A stretch of 64,000 nt of DNA from Anaerolineae bacterium (GCA_030950085.1 JAUZRW010000042.1:53189-117188), one strand, 5' to 3'. Shown: positions 47,776-56,820, counted from the first letter of the stretch. Notes: generated from the sequence alone by a model not told the origin. Numbers and translations are program-made.

Positions 47776-48129
47776 ATGACTCATATTATCACGAGTCTGT
47801 GTTTGCGCGATGGCGCGTGTATGGAAGTGTGTCCTGTAGAATGTATTATCCCCGGTAAACCTGAACCGCAATGGCCTTGGTACTTCATTGACCCCGATAC
47901 CTGCATTGATTGTGGTGCTTGCATCCCAGAATGTCCGTTTGAAGCCATTTTTACTGAAGAAGAAGTGCCTTCTAATTATGTCATGCTAGAAGGTCAAGAA
48001 CTGTTGCCCTTTGCTAATCCGAAGATTGTCGTCCATAAAGAAGGCGATGTGGTTGACCTCACAGGCGATAGCATTCACAATTATGATTTCTTTTCCAAGG
48101 GGCCGGGTTACAAGGCGCTCAGTACATAA
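47776..48129 (+). CDS. Dicluster ferredoxin
   Basis: The 117-aa iron-sulfur protein has two cysteine groups: SLCLRDGACMEVCPVECI (residues 8-25) and TCIDCGACIPECPFEA (about 45-60). The second is a full CxxCxxCxxxCP [4Fe-4S] motif; together with the first it makes two clusters in FdxA-like order. The rest (DPDTC context, then an acidic tail ending YDFFSKGPGY) is specific to bacterial electron-transfer ferredoxins. It is soluble. AGGAG precedes the ATG, and a strong terminator follows. Redox partner unknown. Confidence 0.93.
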   Translation: MTHIITSLCLRDGACMEVCPVECIIPGKPEPQWPWYFIDPDTCIDCGACIPECPFEAIFTEEEVPSNYVMLEGQELLPFANPKIVVHKEGDVVDLTGDSIHNYDFFSKGPGYKALST

Positions 48130-48148
48130 GCGGCTTTGCTGTGCTAAA

Positions 48149-48186
48149 GAACCCCCTGTCGAGTTATGTGGCAGGGGGTTTTGATT
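48149..48186 (+). terminator. Terminator after the ferredoxin gene
   Basis: The stem ACCCCCTG / CAGGGGGT with a loop of about 13 bases is followed by TTTTGATTCT. It lies about 20 bases after the stop codon. Confidence 0.88.
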
Positions 48187-48336
48187 CTCATCTACAGCAC
48201 ATGAGTTAAGACCAAGATTCATGTTGAATCAGGTATATCATCATGCGTGAGGGTCACGTCGCCATACGGATTTCGTGGCTACCCGACATTTACTCAATCG
48301 AGATTTGCTGCTACAGTTCTTGTATCTCGAATTTAT

Positions 48337-48426
48337 AAGCCCCTTTCGGGGTTTCACCATGCCTCACACAAAATTGCAATATAAGACGAGTGTTAGGGCG
48401 TTATCGCAAATAGTTTGTTAAACAAG
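48337..48426 (-). repeat. Family B structured repeat, degenerate; rest of the 48130-48510 gap
   Basis: On the minus strand it begins CTTGTTTAACAAACTATTT and ends GGTGAAACCCCGAAAGGGGC. The central stem has lost most pairing, while the loop core ATTTTGTGTGAGG is kept. Around it, 48190-48330 and 48427-48510 show no gene or other element. Confidence 0.75.
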
Positions 48427-48510
48427 AATTAACGATTCTGTGAGATAATCTGCCCTATACTCTATCTATACTGCACCACCGCATCTATCCTTAATTGATT
48501 GGACAAATTG

Positions 48511-49185
48511 ATGAAAAGTGCCACAAAGAAAAATTGGCTTATTGCCCTATTGTCGCAATTCCGTGAGCCAGTTAATGGATTAACCCATGCTTTGGGGGCG
48601 ATATTAGCCTTCATCGGTATGATATGGCTCGTTTGGATGGCACGCGACATGCCGGCACAGGCGCTTACCTTGGCTATTTTTGGGATAACTATGGTTCTGG
48701 TTTATGTTGCTAGTACCGTCATGCACCTCTACAACGGTTCAGAAGCGATACTTCATCGTTTGAATCAACTTGACCATGCTGCCATTTATCTACTCATTGC
48801 CGGAACATATACCCCTTTCACGTATGCTTTCTTTGCTGGATGGTGGCGTTGGGGTTTACTAGCAGCCATCTGGACACTGGCAATTATTGGCATCATCATT
48901 AAGTTGGGTTTCAATAAGATGATGGATGGTCACGCCTCAACTATATTTTATGTGGCGATGGGCTGGGTTGCTGTGATAGCAATTCCACGTTATATCATGC
49001 TGAATCAAGTCGGGGCATTGTGGTTGATTCTAGCGGGTGGCATTCTCTATACGATAGGTGCGGTGATTTTTGCCCTTCGTAAACCAAATTTTCATAAACA
49101 CTTTGGGCATCATGAAATCTGGCATCTCTTTGTGATGGGTGGAAGTGCCTTCCATTTCATTGCAGCGGCGCTGTACGTGACCTAA
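48511..49185 (+). CDS. Hemolysin III family (PAQR-like) membrane protein
   Basis: The start at 48511 gives a 224-aa protein with seven hydrophobic segments. Family motifs are EPVNGLTHALGA near 20-31, YVASTVMHLYN near 67 (Ser and His), LDHAAIYLLIAGTYTPFT near 89 (Asp and His), and HFGHHEIWHLFVMGGSAFHF near 200-217. These His/Asp/Ser residues form the zinc site known in PAQR receptors. Despite the name, a hydrolase-like role in membrane lipids is more likely. A TTG 12 bases upstream is an alternative start. Confidence 0.94.
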   Translation: MKSATKKNWLIALLSQFREPVNGLTHALGAILAFIGMIWLVWMARDMPAQALTLAIFGITMVLVYVASTVMHLYNGSEAILHRLNQLDHAAIYLLIAGTYTPFTYAFFAGWWRWGLLAAIWTLAIIGIIIKLGFNKMMDGHASTIFYVAMGWVAVIAIPRYIMLNQVGALWLILAGGILYTIGAVIFALRKPNFHKHFGHHEIWHLFVMGGSAFHFIAAALYVT

Positions 49186-49237
49186 ACTTCCCAACTCATT
49201 TTAATGTGTCGGGATGTGATATATCGCGTCCGAAATG

Positions 49238-50053
49238 CTAATCTGTGATTTGCCGTGGCTGGCTTATAGCGTCTTGCGATAATGGCAGCATGACAGTAAA
49301 AGTTGTCCCTTCGTTCGGGATACTTTCGACTTTGATTGACCCACAATGTAAATCAACAATTTGCTTGACAATCGCCAAGCCTAAGCCTGTTCCGACTAGA
49401 TTATCGACATTTGTGGCGCGATAAAACGGCTCAAACAGGCGCGGTATATCTTCTTTTGGGATGCCAACACCTGAATCTATCACCTGAATTTGTACGCTGT
49501 CGCTATCATAGTCCACGCTTAAGCGGAAAATGATTGTCCCGCCGTTGGGAGAATATTTAATCGCATTCGACAGTAAATTCGTGAAAACACGGCGCAAGAC
49601 TCGACGGTCAATTTGGGCGCGAATATCGTCTTGGTCACACTCAAATTCAACGGAATGGCTGCGATGATAAGCAAACGTAAATTCTTCTACGACATCACGG
49701 CAATAGGTCATCAAATCGGTCTCTTCGGCTTCAAGCCGCAAATCCTCACTTGCGGAGCGACTGAGCATTATCACATCCTTGACTATATCATGTAGATAGG
49801 CGACTTGCTGCTGGATATTATCGAGGGCTTGTTCATTTTCTTCTTCAGTGGCGATATGACGATATTTTTTCAGCATATCATAAGAGAGGCTAATTGAAGT
49901 CAGGGGAGCGTTGAATTCATGCCCCATCATCGACAACAATCTATTTTGGAGTAAGCGCAGTTCGCGTTCTTTTTCCAGCTCAGCCTGTATTTGTTCACGC
50001 ACCCCTCGTTTGTCTGTGAGGGATTTTGTTGAGAGTAACACAGGTTTCCTCAT
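49238..50053 (-). CDS. Histidine kinase without a sensor domain
   Basis: The 271-aa protein has only a short coiled coil (QAELEKERELRLLQNR), HisKA with His45 in MMGHEFNAPLTS, and an HATPase with NLLSNAIKYSPNGG (N box), DSGVGIP (G1) and GTGLGLAIV (G2). It has no PAS, GAF or TM segment. The H-box reads HEFNAPL, with Asn in place of the usual Arg. Catalytic motifs are otherwise intact. Its kinase core is most like that of the REC-PAS kinase at 38974. The start is embedded in GAGGAAAATGAGGAAAA repeats. It may take phosphate signals via partner proteins. Confidence 0.92.
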   Translation of the reverse strand: MRKPVLLSTKSLTDKRGVREQIQAELEKERELRLLQNRLLSMMGHEFNAPLTSISLSYDMLKKYRHIATEEENEQALDNIQQQVAYLHDIVKDVIMLSRSASEDLRLEAEETDLMTYCRDVVEEFTFAYHRSHSVEFECDQDDIRAQIDRRVLRRVFTNLLSNAIKYSPNGGTIIFRLSVDYDSDSVQIQVIDSGVGIPKEDIPRLFEPFYRATNVDNLVGTGLGLAIVKQIVDLHCGSIKVESIPNEGTTFTVMLPLSQDAISQPRQITD

Positions 50054-50238
50054 TTTTCCTCATTTTCCTCATTGAAGACAACACATTTATGAGAATTATA
50101 GCATGATTTTTAAGGCTACGCTAATCTGACACTCATAGAAGTGGTTGAGATATCCATAGTGAACGTTGATTAGGCATGATGCGAAGGTCTGGTTACAATG
50201 AAGATAGATATGATTATTGTGAGACAAAGGGATTGCAT

Positions 50239-50643
50239 ATGGAAAAAGGTATTCGTGTTGGTTTGATTGGCGAGGCAATTACGACTGTGACCAGCGATTT
50301 AACGGCGATTACGATGGGGAGTGGGTCGGTGAGTGTGTATGCGACACCGGCGATGATAGCCTTGATGGAAGCGGCGGCAATTTCAGCACTTGACCCACAC
50401 TTACCAGAAAGTGATACCAGCGTCGGTATTGAGATTCATGTCCAGCATTTGAGCGCAACTCCGGTGGGCGAACAAATTACAGCGATGGCAGAAATCACTC
50501 ATATTGATGGGAAACGTGTCAAGTTTGAGTTGCGTGCATGGGATGAACGCGAAATTATCGGACAAGGCACCCATACCCGTTTCATCATTGATGCGGATGA
50601 ATTTACGGAACGGCTGACAGGTAAAAAAGATAAAGAATACTAA
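50239..50643 (+). CDS. Hot-dog thioesterase (FlK-like)
   Basis: The start at 50239 (AAAGGG upstream) gives a 134-aa hot-dog fold protein. T36 in YATPAM, E44 in LMEAAA and H70 in HVQHLSATPVG stand 8 and 26 residues apart, the spacing of the catalytic Thr42, Glu50 and His76 in fluoroacetyl-CoA thioesterase FlK. A later GQGTHTRFIID strand completes the fold. It should cleave short acyl-CoA thioesters, with specificity unknown. It is probably not fluoroacetate detoxification, because no such context is seen. Confidence 0.88.
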   Translation: MEKGIRVGLIGEAITTVTSDLTAITMGSGSVSVYATPAMIALMEAAAISALDPHLPESDTSVGIEIHVQHLSATPVGEQITAMAEITHIDGKRVKFELRAWDEREIIGQGTHTRFIIDADEFTERLTGKKDKEY

Positions 50644-50682
50644 TTCATGCTATCGTGTAAAAATAGATGAGAATGAGGGTCT

Positions 50683-50988
50683 GCTGGTGATTCGCAACAG
50701 TCAAATTAATGATAATAATAGCCCTTATGCGGGCGGTATCGACAATCAAGGGCTGATGTTGGCGGTGATGGCATTTCGGGTGTTTTGCATAGTGCCTATA
50801 CACCGTGGTTAATCCAAATACCCGATTGGGCGCAACGATAACCCTGTAGTCACTCTAATAAAACCAAACACGCGATTGAAGCGCAACGTTGGTTAACTGA
50901 AACATTCGGGGAAGAATTCGCTGTACAGAAGTTAGCAGAAATCGAAGCCTATTTCCAGCATGTCCGCGAACGAAAGTCTGATAGCTGA
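50683..50988 (+). pseudogene. Remnants of a beta-helix repeat protein and an unidentified gene
   Basis: The + strand encodes NSQINDNNSPYAGGIDNQG (about 50698-50754), which has the rhythm of right-handed beta-helix repeats (S-x-I-x-x-N...GGG-I-x-N). A frameshift and a stop follow near 50840. A second coding-like piece, HAIEAQRWLTETFGEEFAVQ and then LAEIEAYFQHVRERKSDS, ends at about 50988. No start site fits either. The 50644-51216 gap therefore holds gene debris and the ssb leader. Confidence 0.5.
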
Positions 50989-51216
50989 TTTGTTGCTATA
51001 ATTCCCTTTTCTGATTATTCTAAGAAAAGGGATTTGCATTATATAGAGTCATAAATGTAATGTACTTTTGTGCTAAAATGTGATAGAATAAATGTTCCAA
51101 TAAGATGTAATTAAAAGCGCATTTTGAGGGAGTGTGATAAGATTGTCAGAGTTCTAGTTGGCAGTAAATATCGCATTATTAAGATGTGTTTAGAGTAATT
51201 TGAGGAGTAATGATAG

Positions 51217-51654
51217 ATGGCAGGTGCATTTGAACAAACACTAATCATTGGTAATGTTGGTCGTGAACCAGAATTGCGATATACACAGAGCGGCGTAGCT
51301 GTGTGCGATTTTAGTGTAGCAGTGAGTACCCGTTGGAAGGATAGTACTACAAATGAACAGCGCGAGAAAACAAATTGGTATCGGGTCACAGCTTGGAGAG
51401 GTTTAGGCGAAGTCTGTAGTAAATATGTCAAGAAAGGTATGTCTGTGATGGTCTCAGGTACTGTAGCTGCAAGTGCCTATATGGGACAAGATGGACAACC
51501 TCGTGCATCCCTAGATTTGACGGCGCGTGATGTCCAATTCTTGACTCGTGCTGATGATGATGGCTCATCAAGTAGCAGCAGTTCTTCAAGTAGTGGCGGT
51601 AGTTATGATGACCATACCCCATCACCACAAGAGATGGATGATATTCCATTCTAA
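51217..51654 (+). CDS. ssb: Single-stranded DNA-binding protein
   Basis: The 145-aa protein has an OB fold (about 1-110: QTLIIGNVGREPELRYTQSG, then KTNWYRVTAWRGLGEVCSKYVKKG). A Ser-rich linker with ten serines in a row follows, and the acidic tip EMDDIPF recruits partner proteins in the same way as the E. coli tip. AGGAG lies before the ATG, although another short ATG occurs just upstream. It stands alone rather than between rpsF and rpsR, so it may be a second SSB. A terminator-like hairpin follows. Confidence 0.95.
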   Translation: MAGAFEQTLIIGNVGREPELRYTQSGVAVCDFSVAVSTRWKDSTTNEQREKTNWYRVTAWRGLGEVCSKYVKKGMSVMVSGTVAASAYMGQDGQPRASLDLTARDVQFLTRADDDGSSSSSSSSSSGGSYDDHTPSPQEMDDIPF

Positions 51655-51668
51655 GCGCGGCACTTCGG

Positions 51669-51693
51669 GCGAGATTGTTTCGCCCATTTACCT
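51669..51693 (+). terminator. Terminator-like hairpin after ssb; rest of the gap
   Basis: The stem GGGCGA / TCGCCC is followed by ATTTACC; the tail is weak. The remainder of the 51655-51987 gap is the AT-rich leader of the pilin gene. It has a TATGAT -10-like box at 51926-51931 and the small hairpin TCGGC / GCCGA at 51942-51957 in the 5' leader. Confidence 0.6.
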
Positions 51694-51987
51694 TGTTTCT
51701 CTTTAGTGGCTGCTATTACGCAACATCAAATTATCGAATCTATAGCCTTACAACGATAGGTCGTACAAGTGCTGAGTAAAAAGCAGTATCACTTTGCCTG
51801 AGACCTACTGACTAAATGCATAATGTTAGATTATAAAATAGTTAAGGAATTGTATGGATATCGTAAAAATTTGTGTTTTAGTCATAAAATAGGCGATTCT
51901 TAAGGGTAATATAAAAAATTTGTGCTATGATGATGGAGAATTCGGCAAAAAAGCCGACAAGTTTTTATCACAATTAGGAGTATTATC

Positions 51988-52143
51988 ATGCTGTATCGTC
52001 CTCAAAATGAAGAAGGTCAAGGTTTAGTGGAATATGCCCTTATCTTGGTGTTGGTCGCAGTCGTCGTGATTGTCGTGCTGGCAGTGCTTGGTCCCACAAT
52101 TGGTAACATCTTCTCGAACGTTATCAACGGTCTGAACAACTAA
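51988..52143 (+). CDS. Flp/Fap-type pilin (type IVb)
   Basis: This 51-aa gene has AGGAG before the ATG. The prepilin pattern is EEGQGLVEYALI: cleavage after Gly10 leaves a mature chain with Glu at position 5 and Tyr at 6, the Tad/Flp signature. One long hydrophobic helix follows (about 14-36), then NIFSNVINGLNN. Such pilins need TadZABC, a prepilin peptidase and RcpA or an equivalent, none of which is nearby. The gene has its own leader hairpin and a strong terminator, suggesting abundant, independently regulated expression. Confidence 0.93.
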   Translation: MLYRPQNEEGQGLVEYALILVLVAVVVIVVLAVLGPTIGNIFSNVINGLNN

Positions 52144-52165
52144 GCAACAACGCTTGAGGTACTTC

Positions 52166-52192
52166 AAAAGACGGCTTTCGGGTCGTCTTTTT
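52166..52192 (+). terminator. Terminator after the pilin gene
   Basis: The stem AAAGACGGC / GTCGTCTTT with loop TTTCGG is followed by more T. It lies 23 bases after the pilin stop. Confidence 0.88.
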
Positions 52193-52363
52193 CATTTACA
52201 CTATCTCGTCCCACGACTCCCCTACGCTATTGAGCAACCATCAGCCATGTCATAACCCTACCTTGCGTTGTGCCTTATTCTCAATTAGAACTATACGCTG
52301 ATAAGCAGAAAGAGCATAATAACCGTGTTAACATGATACGCGGATGATGTAGGAGATATTTGT

Positions 52364-53821
52364 ATGGGACAACATTATGTCAGTGGGCGGCGGCGCGGCA
52401 GTGGAGCATTCCAATGGCTCATCATTGGTTTGTTTGCTGGTTTGATGTGCGGCTTCTTCTTATTTTTCATTTTATTAGCCACCGATACCTTACCCACATT
52501 AGGCGAGCCGGATGTCGTGACGCAGGTTGTCACTCAAGAAATTCGCGTTGTGGAGGTGGTCACAGCCACACCAGACCCCAATATAACAGCCGAGGTTGCT
52601 GTTCAAGTTGTGACGACAACACCAGAACCGACAATAGAAACAGATGCGGTTGTTGTTCCGGCTAGTGCAACCCCAATTGTCGTAGAAACTGAAGCTGTAG
52701 CAGTTTTAGCAACAGATGTTCCTGATACGCCAGTGAGTGTCGATAGCCAAGAAACTGCCAGCGAAGAACCAAGCCAGCAACAAGTCACGATTCCATCGCC
52801 ATTAGCGCAAATTATCACACAGATGGTCACGATTCCGGGTGGTATATTTGAACTAGGCACAACTAATCAAGAAATTGTCGAAACAGCCGTCAATTGTCAA
52901 GAACGCGATGGCGGTAATTGTCCACCAACAGATGGTCAAGATTCGACTCCCATTGTGCGGATTGAACTTACTGGTTTCCAGATGGAACAAACCGAAGTGA
53001 CATTTGAGCAATATGTCACATTTTTGAATTGGCTGAGTTCACAGGGGCAACGTCACACCACCGCTTGCTCTGGTTTTATCTGCATCCAGACAACGAACGA
53101 AAATCCTGAAAATGCGGTGATTACATTTGATAGTGCCAATTACAATGTGCCGCCGGGATTGCTCAGTCATCCGGCATATGGGGTGACATGGTATGGCGCA
53201 GAGGCTTACTGCCGCGCTATAGGTCGTCGCTTGCCAAGCGAAGTAGAATGGGAATATGCCGCCCGTAATGGTGGAGACCGCCGCAGTTATCCATGGGGCA
53301 ACGACTTTTCATCCTTGAATGCCAATACACGGATTCCCATAGATGGACCCCAAGGGACAGTCCCAGTTGGTGGATTAGTTGGCGGACGGACTCCGGGTGG
53401 CTTATATGATATGGCAGGCAATGTTGCGGAGTGGGTCAATGATTGGTATGACCCCAATTATTACAGCCAAACTGCCAGTTTACCGCAGCCTGTCGCTAAC
53501 CCTAGTGGACCCATTAGTGGTCTTCAAAAAGTGTTGCGCGGGGGTTCATGGAATACCTTCCCCTTCTACTCGCGCACCTATCATCGTCAAAGTTGGGTGC
53601 CAGTGCCAGAGCCTAATAATGACCCCAATTGGCCGCGCTGGACAGGTTTCCGTTGTGCAGCAGATTTAGGGGTTGATGCGCCGGTTGGTTCGGGCGCGGT
53701 AGACCCAGCAGGTCTGGGGATTCCGTCTGAGGCAGGAGTCAGCAACCCGAATGCTGCGCCGACTGTTGATGTCCCTCCCGAAGCGGGTGACGATAGCAAT
53801 AGTGACGGGTCTCGCGGATAG
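52364..53821 (+). CDS. Membrane-anchored formylglycine-generating-enzyme-like protein
   Basis: The 485-aa protein has a TM helix at about residues 17-40. A low-complexity Val/Thr/Pro linker follows (about 48-150, with the repeated TxTPxP pattern), then an FGE/sulfatase-modifying (SUMF1/EgtB/PvdO) domain at about 150-455. Markers are MVTIPGGIFELGT, QTEVTFEQYVTFLNW, GVTWYGAEAYCRAIGRRLPSEVEWEYAAR, GLYDMAGNVAEWVNDWY and RGGSWNTFPF. The linker and anchor suggest a surface position. Two cysteines (NCQERDGGNC) near 180 may be a disulfide. The active-site pair needed for formylglycine synthesis is not evident, so the protein may bind rather than modify. AGGAG lies upstream. Confidence 0.9.
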   Translation: MGQHYVSGRRRGSGAFQWLIIGLFAGLMCGFFLFFILLATDTLPTLGEPDVVTQVVTQEIRVVEVVTATPDPNITAEVAVQVVTTTPEPTIETDAVVVPASATPIVVETEAVAVLATDVPDTPVSVDSQETASEEPSQQQVTIPSPLAQIITQMVTIPGGIFELGTTNQEIVETAVNCQERDGGNCPPTDGQDSTPIVRIELTGFQMEQTEVTFEQYVTFLNWLSSQGQRHTTACSGFICIQTTNENPENAVITFDSANYNVPPGLLSHPAYGVTWYGAEAYCRAIGRRLPSEVEWEYAARNGGDRRSYPWGNDFSSLNANTRIPIDGPQGTVPVGGLVGGRTPGGLYDMAGNVAEWVNDWYDPNYYSQTASLPQPVANPSGPISGLQKVLRGGSWNTFPFYSRTYHRQSWVPVPEPNNDPNWPRWTGFRCAADLGVDAPVGSGAVDPAGLGIPSEAGVSNPNAAPTVDVPPEAGDDSNSDGSRG

Positions 53822-53838
53822 CGTTAAATTTTAGAACT

Positions 53839-53871
53839 CAATGGGTATGCTGCATGGCGTACCCATTTTTC
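53839..53871 (+). terminator. Terminator after the FGE-like gene
   Basis: The stem AATGGGTA / TACCCATT with an inner GC pair and loop is followed by TTTT. It lies 18 bases after the stop codon. Confidence 0.9.
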
Positions 53872-54027
53872 TGATGACAACTATCAGGACACTAAAGGCA
53901 GAATTGGCTCCCTTGTCCCAATTCTGCAAGTCGCCAATCCTCTTGATGATTTCTTGTAGAAAGTCAAGGCTATCAGCCATTGCTGCCGCCAGCGCATTAG
54001 GCACAAAGTTTGTAGAAGTTGTGGAAT

Positions 54028-56244
54028 ATGACACGAAAAACCCTTTTTTTCATTGTTGCGCTATTCGCCCTACTGTTCATTGTCCAACCAGTTGCGGCAC
54101 ATGGTTATATCATCCGCAGCATCCCTCAAGATAGGGTCGTGCTGGAACGTGCGCCAGTACGTTTGCAATATTGGTTCAGTGAGAGTCTTGAACCGCAATT
54201 TAGCGAAATTAACTTGCGAAATCAAGCCGGTGAAATCATTGCTTCGGGGGCGACGGATGCCGAAGATACGACCTTATTGAGTCTGCGCGTGCCGAGTGAC
54301 TTGGTCGATGGAGCATATATTGTTGAACTGCGTCCAGCCTTCGCCAGTGATGGGCATGTGGTGGTTGAGAGTCGCGTCTTCTTTGTCGGTGAAGAAGTTG
54401 GCGATATCGCAAGTCAAGCTGCCGATGACACTGCCCGTCCCCTCGAAGTATTCTGGAAGGCTCTCTTATTTCATGCAAGTTACCTGATGTTCGGTGTAGC
54501 GACAGTCTATGCCTATATTCTTGTTCCTGTTTGGGGCAACACTCGTTATCGACATGGATTACTGCCACCACGAGTCATGCGCCGCCTGAATATATTGATG
54601 GGTATTGGGCTTGCTGTGGCGCTTTATGCCAATATTGTCGCGCTTTTGCAGCAGACCATGATTTTCTTCAATGTCGGTTTGACGACGGCGCTGACGGGCA
54701 ATCTATGGCAAGTGGTACGAGTCGGGTCACGATTTGGTGATATTTGGCATTTTCGGATGTTTATGTTGCTAGTGATTGCGATTTTCTATGGCGCAGGATT
54801 ATTTTATGGGCGTAATTACCCCAAGATGATTCGCTCTTTCTGGACAGCCAATACATGGGCGATTGGCTTGTTGATTGGCGCACAAGCGGTAACAAGTCAT
54901 GCCGCAGGGTCGCTGATTTTGCCATGGGCAGCAATCATGATTCACTGGCTGCATACGATAGCTGTCGCCTTCTGGATTGGTGGTATTGCGACACTGGCGC
55001 TGATTCTTCCTGTAGCACTCGCGCCGTATAGCGATAATGCACGCTGGGAAGCATTGCGTCCGTTGATGTTTCGCTTTAGTCGCTATATTGTGGGGACAGT
55101 ATTTGTGGTCATCACAAGTGGAATCTATAGTGCGACAAACTGGTTTTATACCTCTGCTGATTTGACGACAAGCTATGGCGCGGCACTGGCTTACAAACTA
55201 CTCATGGTTGCGCTCTTACTCTTTGTAGGGGCATTACATCATATCGCCCTCAGACCACACTTGCTGCAACGCTTTCCACTGCATGGACTGGCACAATGGG
55301 CAAAAAGTTTTCGTTTGTCGTTGCGCCTAGAAATGCTGCTCGTGGTATTGGCACTGATTCTCGCTGCTTTCGTGAGTGCGACTCCTATTCCTGAACCACA
55401 ATTTCTCGCCGAAACAGTTGAAACCCCATCTGATAGCCAAGACATCGGGGCATATACTGTGTTTGTGAGCATTACGCCCGGTGGGACGGGGATTAATACG
55501 ATAGATACCATCATCGAAAAGGATGGCTTGCCAATAGATGATGTGACGGTTGAAGTGCAGTTTGTCGCACCAGAGCGTCCACTGCGTAGTCATTGGCAAG
55601 TCGCGGAATATGTTGAGAATGGTCTCTATGTGGTTGCCAGTGATGCGATTGATGAAATCGGAAGTTGGCAAACCTTGATTGATATCTTCGATAATGACGG
55701 TAATTTAACACGGGCGGCTTTTGCGTGGCAAATCAGCGATGAGGCAACTGTGATTGAGTCGTTGCCTGCCTCAATTTGGACAAAATTAGCACTGCTGGCT
55801 GTCTTGTTTTCGATTGCTTTTGTGATGTATCCGGCGACGCGCTGGTTAGCCCAACAGATGCAATGGACAAGGGTGAATGTGGTTATTTCTGTCGGCATCA
55901 TCTTGATGACTATTCTTGTGGGTTGGTTTAGTATCACTGTTATTGAGCGTCAGGAAGCCGCATTACAACTGCGACTCAATCCACCGCCGCAAATTGTGAA
56001 TACTATCTTGCCTGATAGCGAGTCTTTGAATCAGGGTACAGCACTCTATCAAGAATATTGTTCGGCGTGGTTGCAAGCGGATGATATGGATAGTCTCCTC
56101 AAGCGTTTGCGTTTGCTACGCGATGATCAATTATTCGCCATCACCGAAAATGGCTGGCGAGATTTACCGCCTTGCGCTGAAAGTCTGAGCGATATCGAAC
56201 GCTGGCATATTGTCAATATGCTACGCACACTACGCGAACGATGA
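54028..56244 (+). CDS. CopC-CopD fusion with a degenerate cytochrome-like tail
   Basis: The start at 54028 gives 738 aa. A signal peptide (about 1-24, cut before HGYIIRSIP) is followed by a CopC domain (about 24-120, N-terminal His as in copper-binding CopC). A CopD membrane domain with about eight TM segments follows (about 145-460; it carries HASYLMFG, TSHAAGSL and HWLHTIAVAFWIGG). An outside module comes next (about 480-580), then one or two more TM helices, and a C-terminal stretch (about 665-738) that looks like a c-type cytochrome but has YQEYCSAW where CxxCH should be (Cys678 only) and LPPCAESL in place of MPP. Copper uptake or resistance is the family role. Confidence 0.9.
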   Translation: MTRKTLFFIVALFALLFIVQPVAAHGYIIRSIPQDRVVLERAPVRLQYWFSESLEPQFSEINLRNQAGEIIASGATDAEDTTLLSLRVPSDLVDGAYIVELRPAFASDGHVVVESRVFFVGEEVGDIASQAADDTARPLEVFWKALLFHASYLMFGVATVYAYILVPVWGNTRYRHGLLPPRVMRRLNILMGIGLAVALYANIVALLQQTMIFFNVGLTTALTGNLWQVVRVGSRFGDIWHFRMFMLLVIAIFYGAGLFYGRNYPKMIRSFWTANTWAIGLLIGAQAVTSHAAGSLILPWAAIMIHWLHTIAVAFWIGGIATLALILPVALAPYSDNARWEALRPLMFRFSRYIVGTVFVVITSGIYSATNWFYTSADLTTSYGAALAYKLLMVALLLFVGALHHIALRPHLLQRFPLHGLAQWAKSFRLSLRLEMLLVVLALILAAFVSATPIPEPQFLAETVETPSDSQDIGAYTVFVSITPGGTGINTIDTIIEKDGLPIDDVTVEVQFVAPERPLRSHWQVAEYVENGLYVVASDAIDEIGSWQTLIDIFDNDGNLTRAAFAWQISDEATVIESLPASIWTKLALLAVLFSIAFVMYPATRWLAQQMQWTRVNVVISVGIILMTILVGWFSITVIERQEAALQLRLNPPPQIVNTILPDSESLNQGTALYQEYCSAWLQADDMDSLLKRLRLLRDDQLFAITENGWRDLPPCAESLSDIERWHIVNMLRTLRER

Positions 56245-56276
56245 AACGATTTTGAATATTAACATCGTTTTTATTT
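56244..56276 (+). terminator. Terminator after the CopC-CopD gene
   Basis: The stem AAACGAT / ATCGTTT is followed by TTATTTG and starts at the stop codon. Pairing is short but the T-rich tail is good. Confidence 0.65.
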
Positions 56277-56337
56277 GTAACAGCATAATTCGTGATATAA
56301 TTCACAATATCACAGGATACGAGCAGAGGATTCTCCA

Positions 56338-56751
56338 ATGATAACAGCCCTATTCGACGGACATTGTGTCATTTGCCAGACCACACGGCGTATTATCAAG
56401 GCAATGGACTGGTTTAATCGCGTTGAATTCCTTGACCTGCATAACAAAGCCGAAGTCACTGTGCGCTATCCTGATTTTGACCATGAAGCGATGATGGGCG
56501 AAATTCATGTTGTAGCGCATGATAAGGTTCATGCAGGTTTTGATGCAGTACGGCGCATGTTACGCGAAACACCGCTAGGCTTGCCAGCATGGTTGATTTT
56601 TAGCTTACCGGGTATGGGGTGGCTGGGTCCGAGAGTCTACCGCTTCATTGCGGAACATCGGTATGGGATTAATCGCCTCTTTGGGGTGGAATTGAGCGCA
56701 GAAGACGCTAATTGTGCGGATGGACTGTGCAAATTGCCACAAATACGATAA
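56338..56751 (+). CDS. DCC-family thiol-disulfide oxidoreductase (DUF393)
   Basis: The 137-aa protein begins ITALFDGHCVICQ, the DxDGxCxxC motif of DCC1-like proteins, with a redox pair C10 and C13. VEFLDLHNK near 29-37 and HAGFDAVRRMLRETP near 65 fit the family; the C-terminus ends with DANCADGLCKLP, two more cysteines. The fold is thioredoxin-like. It may act on protein thiols or in vitamin K-type chemistry; partner unknown. AGAGGA precedes the ATG. It is convergent with a hypothetical gene. Confidence 0.88.
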   Translation: MITALFDGHCVICQTTRRIIKAMDWFNRVEFLDLHNKAEVTVRYPDFDHEAMMGEIHVVAHDKVHAGFDAVRRMLRETPLGLPAWLIFSLPGMGWLGPRVYRFIAEHRYGINRLFGVELSAEDANCADGLCKLPQIR

Positions 56752-56782
56752 ATACCCCACCCCTGCATCACTTCGTTTAGCG

Positions 56783-56812
56783 TCCCCTCCCCAAAGCATT
56801 CTAAGGAGGGGA
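56783..56812. terminator. Bidirectional hairpin between convergent genes
   Basis: The stem TCCCCTCC / GGAGGGGA with a 14-base loop lies between the convergent DCC gene and the hypothetical gene at 56821. It lacks a T-tract; function as a terminator is inferred from position. Confidence 0.5.
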
Positions 56813-56820
56813 TATTGAGA

